A stretch of DNA of 64,000 bases from NCBI GenBank assembly GCA_019636285.1, contig JAHBXV010000002.1, positions 124,001 to 188,000 of the forward strand, given 5' to 3'. This document shows, piece after piece, positions 59,364 through 64,000 of this stretch (the first letter of the stretch is position 1; each line of letters begins with the position of its first letter). This DNA comes from Planctomycetaceae bacterium. Lineage in GTDB: Bacteria; Planctomycetota; Planctomycetia; Planctomycetales; Planctomycetaceae. The position numbers were made by a program, and so were the translations under genes. The notes under the pieces were generated by a model. That model was given only the letters and a program-made list of their open reading frames with translations, was not told the origin of the DNA and did not search any database.

Positions 59364-61103
59364 TCAGGACGCCGGTCCGGGAAAGAAGCGAGTATAGAAC
59401 GACCGCAGCGTTTCTTCCGGGAACAGGCACCAGGCCGCCTCCCTGCTGTTGAGAACTCGCGCCGCCCGCGCGTTTTCGGCGGTCAGGTGACGCTGTTGTT
59501 GGAGTCGATTTCGCAGCGGTTCCAGCAACGACGATAGCTGGTTGTTAAGACTTCGCAACTGGCGATAACGCTCGGCGTTCCGCCGCCGCTGTGCGGGTGC
59601 GAGACGTCGGGCGCGTGGCCAGCTTTCCACTTCGTGTTGTTCCGCGACCAGGCGCTCACGCTCGGCCAGCAGCTCGTTCGTGGCGTCATCCCGCGCCGTC
59701 ACATACCGCTGCGGGTTCGAACGCGTGTCGTTCAGCAGCCAGCGAAGCTGTGCGTCGGAATCAGGTAGGGGGGCCTCGTCCGCATTCCACGACCAATTGT
59801 TGGAGACGCCCGATTCGCTGCTGGAAGACTCAGTCTCTCGCGGCGATTCCAGCGTCAGGGGCAGCCTCGCTGTCGCCGTGACGGTCGTGTGCGGCAACAG
59901 CGGGACACCCAGCCACTCGGTCATCAGGCGATCGGTCATTTCGTCATAGTGGCTGCCACCGATGCCGTGTATGAACAGATCGGCCAGGAACAGCCGTGCG
60001 AACCAGGTGGTGGTCAGGGCGCGCGTCCGCAGTCGCCAACCTTGACGGGATAGATTCCGCAGGGCATCGACCGCGCAGCAGGCGGATCGCTCGGGAATCA
60101 ACGGAATCGAGCCGATAATTTCCTTCCCGGCTCGCAATTCCAGGCGATCCGGCATCTGCCGCGCGAAGAGTCGCTCGCGATGACGGTGGCCGGCTCGCCA
60201 GATCCAGAATGGGGCTTCCCGCCAATCACCGTCTCGGACCAGGTCGGGAACCGGGCGGGTGGGATTCCGCATGCGGTAGGTTCGGCGGTAATCGGTCACG
60301 TACCGGTTGTAGGCCGCACACAATTCCGGCAGCCGCGCCAACAGCGCGCAGGCGAACCAGCGAAACTCATCGAGTTCGCAAAGTTGCGACAGCGGCAGTT
60401 CAAGCGTCCCCGCACCCCAGCGGCGTTCAACTTGTCCGCGCGCTTGCGTCAGCGCTTCAGCCCATCTGCCGGTTCGCTTTAGAGTTTCGAAGGTTTCGGG
60501 CCACACCGTGGGCAACAGCGGCTGGATGTCCCAAGGTTCGAGAACCCGACCGACCCGTTCCACGAATGTTGATGCCAATTCCCGTGATTCAACGGTCTGC
60601 TCTTCCCAGGGGGCAACGTGACCATTGTCGAAGGGAACGGCTTCGAAACGAACCTGGTCCCCATCGCGGCACGGCACCAGGATGCTTGTCCGCTGGCAGA
60701 GATCGTTGTCGATAACCAACTGAATCGGGACTGCGTGCAGCGATCGCGCCGCTGCCGAAAGGGCAAAGTTCTTTGCCCAGACTCCCGGATGAAACCACTC
60801 CGGCTGATGGCCCGAGACAACGATCGGGCCGTTCGATTCGGCCCTGAGATCCATTTCAGGCAGCGAGAGTTCGAGTGTGTTCGCGGTGTACTCTGTAGCC
60901 AGCCGAATCGCTTCGGAACGCAGCGTCCGCCGAAGCTCGCGGAAAGGACGCCCTTGCACGTCCCAGTCAATCTCCCGGCTACGCTCGCCATTGGCCGCGA
61001 GCAATGCTGACCAGTCGGAGAACGGCGGATCGATCAGGACGGACTGATCCTCGCGGGGGGCGGTCAATCGCCGATGCTTGTCAAAATTCACGGCGGACGC
61101 CAT
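59364..61103 (-). CDS. BshC-like conserved protein of uncertain function
   Basis: The 579-residue cytoplasmic protein lacks signal or membrane segments. The sequence VVSGHQPEWFHPGVWAKNFAL followed by IQLVIDNDLCQRTS is laid out like the GQQ...F.GPL..K and V....DHD motifs of BshC, the last enzyme of bacillithiol synthesis. The C-terminal third is a long charged coiled coil (ELLAERERLVAEQHEVE..., RYRQLRSLNNQLSSLLEPLRNRL), also in keeping with BshC. Similarity is distant and was judged by eye. The start 61103 fits the end of the upstream glycosyltransferase gene. Confidence 0.55.
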   Translation of the reverse strand: MASAVNFDKHRRLTAPREDQSVLIDPPFSDWSALLAANGERSREIDWDVQGRPFRELRRTLRSEAIRLATEYTANTLELSLPEMDLRAESNGPIVVSGHQPEWFHPGVWAKNFALSAAARSLHAVPIQLVIDNDLCQRTSILVPCRDGDQVRFEAVPFDNGHVAPWEEQTVESRELASTFVERVGRVLEPWDIQPLLPTVWPETFETLKRTGRWAEALTQARGQVERRWGAGTLELPLSQLCELDEFRWFACALLARLPELCAAYNRYVTDYRRTYRMRNPTRPVPDLVRDGDWREAPFWIWRAGHRHRERLFARQMPDRLELRAGKEIIGSIPLIPERSACCAVDALRNLSRQGWRLRTRALTTTWFARLFLADLFIHGIGGSHYDEMTDRLMTEWLGVPLLPHTTVTATARLPLTLESPRETESSSSESGVSNNWSWNADEAPLPDSDAQLRWLLNDTRSNPQRYVTARDDATNELLAERERLVAEQHEVESWPRARRLAPAQRRRNAERYRQLRSLNNQLSSLLEPLRNRLQQQRHLTAENARAARVLNSREAAWCLFPEETLRSFYTRFFPGPAS

Positions 61104-61176
61104 CGGTCGGAATTCTCGCAGCCATGACCGGATATGGAGGGAGGTTGGCCGCCGGGACGCGATTCTTTGTCCCGGA

Positions 61177-61920
61177 TCAACCCGCGCATTCGCTTGGGGC
61201 AAGGGATTGGCGAGACATCTCGCGACGCAACACCTCGAAGTAATGGTTGCGGCGAATCGAGGCGTCGTCCAGTGAACCGCCAAAAGACCGTTCCTCCTCG
61301 AGATAGACCAGCGGTACCGGAAACTCGACGATCCTGAGCCCGGCCGCGGCGGCCTGCACCCAAAGCTGCAAAGGCATCGCATATCCGAGATTGTCGATCT
61401 GGAAGGTCGAGAGCGCGTCGACCCGATAGGCTTTGAAACCGCAGAACGCGTCCGTCAGGTTCCAGCCGAACTGACAATTCAGCCAGGCCGTAATCTCGGC
61501 ATTGATGCGGCGCCGGTCGACAGGCGGAATCGACGCCCCGTCGAAAGTTTGCAGATAACGGCTGCCGGAGACGAGATCGACGGGTTGATCGCTGTCGCCA
61601 AAGACGCGTTCGGCGATCTTCGGAATCAGAGCGGGTTCGTGCTGTCCGTCGCAGTCGATGGTCACCAATACGTCGTAGTTTTGCGACAGGGCATGGTCGA
61701 ACGCCGATCGCAAGCCGGCCCCATACCCCTGGTTCACCGGATGCGTGATGACCGCGACTTCTGGACGCCGCGCGAGCCGTTCGGCCGTCCCGTCGGTCGA
61801 GCCATCGTTCACGACCAGCACGTCGTCGGCGTACTGAAGAACGGCATCGAGCACCTCATCGACATGGGACATTTCGTTATAGACGGGCAAGGCCGTCAAC
61901 ACGCGCGGAGTCTTCGTCAC
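61177..61920 (-). CDS. Family 2 glycosyltransferase (dolichol-phosphate mannosyltransferase-like)
   Basis: The 247-residue protein has a GT-A fold with ALPVYNE, the nucleotide-binding VVNDGSTDGT, and the metal-binding DxD motif in TIDCDGQHEP. These are followed by SGSRYLQ and ITAWLNCQFGWNLTDAFCGFKAYR, typical of polyprenyl-phosphate hexose synthases such as DPM1/GtrB. No C-terminal membrane segments are present, so it is the soluble type. The GTG at 61920 has a GGGGAG site; longer frames to 62127 have no family support. The gene is upstream of the BshC-like gene, with a 73-base gap. Confidence 0.9.
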   Translation of the reverse strand: MTKTPRVLTALPVYNEMSHVDEVLDAVLQYADDVLVVNDGSTDGTAERLARRPEVAVITHPVNQGYGAGLRSAFDHALSQNYDVLVTIDCDGQHEPALIPKIAERVFGDSDQPVDLVSGSRYLQTFDGASIPPVDRRRINAEITAWLNCQFGWNLTDAFCGFKAYRVDALSTFQIDNLGYAMPLQLWVQAAAAGLRIVEFPVPLVYLEEERSFGGSLDDASIRRNHYFEVLRREMSRQSLAPSECAG

Positions 61921-62160
61921 AGGAACTCCCCAAAAACCATTCAAACAGGATCGAGGCGGGGCGATTGGATTGCGGCTCATCCCATGGGACGCACCGTGGC
62001 CCGCCCGATTTCCAAAAGTTCGCCAATCGCTTCCTGCGAAAAAACCGGACCGCACAACCGCGAGGCTCGGGCGGCAGTTCCTGAGTTGACGCTCCAGCGA
62101 TTCTAGGAGTCGCGGGGTCTCCGTCAACCTGCGAGACCCGTGAATCGACCCAACTGACGA
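61921..62160. other. Intergenic region upstream of the glycosyltransferase
   Basis: No gene is supported here. The longer minus-strand reading frame of the glycosyltransferase extends into it but reads as low-quality sequence. Confidence 0.4.
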
Positions 62161-62397
62161 TCAAGTCGAAACATCGGGAAACCCGGGCAAGCTGTTACGG
62201 AACCCAGAACGTCTAGGATTGAACTCGCTGACTGGCAGCCGTTCGCCCAGTCGCCCGAGAAAATTCGAAACCTGGGCCCTGGGAGCAAATTTACTTGTCC
62301 GACCGTCGGCGATGCCAGATACTGCGCTGCGATCTGACGATCCGGGATTGGCTCCTCCGTTTTCCGTGTTGTGCATCTCGATGAGCTTGCGCGACAT
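62161..62397 (-). CDS. Possible small protein, weak support
   Basis: A 78-residue frame (MSRKLIEMHNTENGG...LPGFPDVST) has an ATG and a loose GGCGAAG site, but third-position GC is only moderate for this genome. It lies in an otherwise empty 660-base gap, divergent from the vWA gene. No family was recognised. Confidence 0.25.
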   Translation of the reverse strand: MSRKLIEMHNTENGGANPGSSDRSAVSGIADGRTSKFAPRAQVSNFLGRLGERLPVSEFNPRRSGFRNSLPGFPDVST

Positions 62398-62424
62398 TCA
62401 CTTCGCCTGACTTCTCTTAGAATT

Positions 62425-62503
62425 CCTAACACAACCTCTGTGCAAACAAGTGTTTGCCCGAATTTTCGCAAGGTTTCTGACGGGCACAACCGGTTGTGTT
62501 AGG
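62425..62503. promoter_or_regulatory. Perfect 12-bp inverted repeat enclosing a second hairpin
   Basis: CCTAACACAACC (62425-62436) and GGTTGTGTTAGG (62492-62503) are perfect inverted copies 55 bases apart. Inside, GCAAACA-AG-TGTTTGC (62442-62457) is another perfect stem. The site sits about 80-155 bases before the vWA gene start, in a position suited to an operator or leader structure. Confidence 0.6.
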
Positions 62504-62580
62504 GGTTCTCAGTTTCCCACGGTGTTTGTGCACCGATCGAAGCGTTTTTTGGACCTTCGTTAGCGGATCGGCCATCCCCG

Positions 62581-64000
62581 ATGGACACCCCGGCACCACC
62601 GCCACTGCCCCCGTTTCGCCTGGGGTCGCATCGCGGCGACGACGAACCGGAAATGCCGCGCCCGTACGACGATCGCGACATCGCGGGATTGTCGACGGAA
62701 GGCTGGCGTAAACGGCTTGTCTCGCTGGGCTGCTCGCTCGTACTTCACCTGGCGGTGCTGCTGCCGCTGGCCTGGATTGTCTTCGCCGTTCCCGGAACGG
62801 GTGGCGACTCATTCCTCATCCTCTCGGAACTCGATGACCCTGGCGAGAAGGCAGAACTTGCGTCGCTGGGCTCCGATGCCTCGGCGACGACATTTGAGAC
62901 TCCGGCGTTAGAGTCTCCCCGATCACTGATCGCGGCGGACCATCTGACCACACGTCCGCTCGAGGCCGTCGATCCCCGGGCGCCGCCGACGTCGCGCGAG
63001 CTGACGTTTCTTCCGCCACCCCGGCCGTCGATGTCGTTCGAGTCCCTCGCGGAAGGCGTGAAGACAGTTCGTCGTTCCGATCCGCGACAGGGCGGCATCG
63101 TGCAGGGCGGAAGTGCCGGGAACGCCACGAACGGAATCCTGAACGGAATTCGTCGCGAACTCAGCCAGGGACCGGTTCAAATTGTGTGGCTGATGGATGC
63201 CTCCATCAGCATGAACGTCGACCGTGTCGAGGTCGCCCAGCGGCTCTACCCCTTCTACCAGGAGATGGCCAAACGCGATCCAAAGACCTCGTTCGCGCTG
63301 CTCAGTTCGGTGGTGCGTTTCGGAGCGCGTCCGGAAGAGATTTTGCGACCCAACCGCAACTTCGCACGCATCACCGAGACCGTCGCCGCCCAGCAGGACG
63401 ATCCGTCGGGCCTCGAGAACGTGATGACAGCCGTTCGTTATTGCCTCAACTTGTATGCGGGCTGGAAGGGAACACTCATCATCGTTGTCTGGACCGACGA
63501 GTCCGGCGACGACACCGCCATGCTGGAAGAAACGCTGCGGCACTGCCGGGAACGCGAGGCCATTGTCCATGTCGTTGGCCCGAACGCGTCGTTCGGCAGC
63601 GAGCGGGGAACTCATCAGTGGGTCGATAGCAATTCTGGTCTGAGTTTTCTGCTGCCGGTCAAACGCGGCCCGGAAACGTCGTTGCCGGAACGGCTGATGC
63701 TGCCCTTCTGGTTCGATGGCGACTTTCCTCCCGCGACGATGGGGGGCGCGCTCATCGCTTCCGGGCTTCCCTGGTATGGCGGGCCGATGCGCGATCGAGT
63801 CCTCTCCGGGTTCGGTCCCTATGCATTGACCCGGCTGGCCTTGGAAACCGGCGGCACCTTCACGATTCTGAACCGGCCGGGCGATCGAACGGTCGGTTCG
63901 TTTGAGTCGATGAAGCCCTACATCCCGGACTACTCCGCCGCAGTCGATTTCTATAGCGAGGTCAAATCGAGCGCGCTCAGGAAGACGGTCGTCGATGCCT
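62581..64000 (+). CDS. Membrane-anchored von Willebrand factor A domain protein (3' end outside window)
   Basis: The frame is open from the ATG at 62581 to the window end: 473 codons are visible and the stop lies beyond. A Pro-rich, acidic N-terminus (about 1-45) precedes one membrane segment (about 46-72, LVSLGCSLVLHLAVLLPLAWIVFAV). A polar linker follows, then a vWA domain from about 198 with the metal-ion site D206-A-S208-I-S210 and a later TDESGDD that may complete it. Such proteins mediate metal-dependent protein binding at the cell surface in planctomycetes. The ribosome site is weak, so the start could be slightly different. Confidence 0.85.
   Translation, partial: MDTPAPPPLPPFRLGSHRGDDEPEMPRPYDDRDIAGLSTEGWRKRLVSLGCSLVLHLAVLLPLAWIVFAVPGTGGDSFLILSELDDPGEKAELASLGSDASATTFETPALESPRSLIAADHLTTRPLEAVDPRAPPTSRELTFLPPPRPSMSFESLAEGVKTVRRSDPRQGGIVQGGSAGNATNGILNGIRRELSQGPVQIVWLMDASISMNVDRVEVAQRLYPFYQEMAKRDPKTSFALLSSVVRFGARPEEILRPNRNFARITETVAAQQDDPSGLENVMTAVRYCLNLYAGWKGTLIIVVWTDESGDDTAMLEETLRHCREREAIVHVVGPNASFGSERGTHQWVDSNSGLSFLLPVKRGPETSLPERLMLPFWFDGDFPPATMGGALIASGLPWYGGPMRDRVLSGFGPYALTRLALETGGTFTILNRPGDRTVGSFESMKPYIPDYSAAVDFYSEVKSSALRKTVVDA

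Noticed and set aside
61104-61382. 93-residue N-terminal extension of the BshC-like protein
   Set aside because: It overlaps the glycosyltransferase gene and reads as Arg/Cys-rich noise; MASAVNFDKHRRL at 61103 is a better start.
1-64000. CRISPR array, tRNA or rRNA genes, insertion sequences
   Set aside because: No regularly spaced direct repeats with unique spacers, no cloverleaf-like T-loop/acceptor pairs, no rRNA-like blocks and no transposase motifs were noticed on reading; a dedicated scan was not possible.

Overview
This is a GC-rich (roughly 60-65% by eye), gene-dense bacterial chromosome segment from a planctomycete. The lineage call rests on gene content: a small basic protein of the type found only in the PVC superphylum (25250-25489), a DUF1501 protein, a HYExAFE-motif protein, GYF-domain, PQQ-propeller and jelly-roll proteins, a formylglycine sulfatase, a PL10-like pectate lyase, Cys-Cys-Ala-Pro repeat and Lys/Ala-rich histone-like proteins, and a very large signal peptidase I. 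The exact genus cannot be read from the window. No rRNA, tRNA, CRISPR array, transposase or prophage gene was seen.

Layout. 1-1200: end of a sensor kinase and its OmpR-type regulator. 1253-3871: signal peptidase I and a phosphoesterase on the minus strand. 4085-7025: secreted jelly-roll protein, PQQ propeller and DoxX protein on plus. 7046-8865: deacetylase-like enzyme and a cysteine-repeat secreted protein on minus, separated by a hairpin-rich gap. 9295-15374: GAF/SpoIIE phosphatase, M28-PDZ peptidase, lipoprotein MsrB, and an AT-richer membrane-anchored protein. 15487-19290: FAD oxidoreductase, small membrane protein, HtrA protease (minus). 20006-25489: rnc, triple-GYF protein, pterin dehydratase, pectate lyase, PVC small basic protein. 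25714-30892: GH3-like enzyme, pseudouridine synthase, PyrK, QueF, rhomboid. 31109-36767: minus-strand block with histone-like protein, HYExAFE nuclease-like protein plus overlapping small membrane protein, an Ig-like lipoprotein, and M3 peptidase. 37051-40895: two thioredoxin-fold proteins. 40957-45543: 1,528-residue double PQQ-propeller protein. 46182-51117: DUF1501, epimerase, HEAT protein, lipase. 51417-57580: acetolactate synthase, Uma2 protein, prfB with a programmed frameshift, PepP, Cys/His-rich secreted protein. 57826-61920: sulfatase, BshC-like protein, glycosyltransferase. 62581-64000: start of a membrane-anchored von Willebrand A protein running off the window.

How the genes fit together. 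Most are single transcription units with housekeeping roles (translation termination, RNA processing, queuosine, pyrimidine and branched-chain amino acid synthesis) mixed with a large envelope/secretome set: signal peptidase, HtrA, rhomboid, lipoproteins, propellers, sulfatase, pectate lyase and thiol-redox proteins. Tight pairs with overlapping ends are the kinase/regulator, the HYExAFE/small membrane protein, and the epimerase/HEAT protein.

The least explained material lies between genes. At least five repeat families occupy the intergenic spaces, usually close to stop codons: a 26-bp element in four same-orientation copies; a fold-back family with a perfect 44-bp match between two copies that bracket the HYExAFE cassette; a GTGTGCCACTGGC hairpin family; a pair of roughly 40-bp inverted double-hairpin arms at 45821-46029; and ATCAG-type low-complexity blocks. 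The best candidate for an undescribed system is the HYExAFE nuclease-like gene plus its overlapping 58-residue membrane protein, enclosed by these repeats; its function is inference only.
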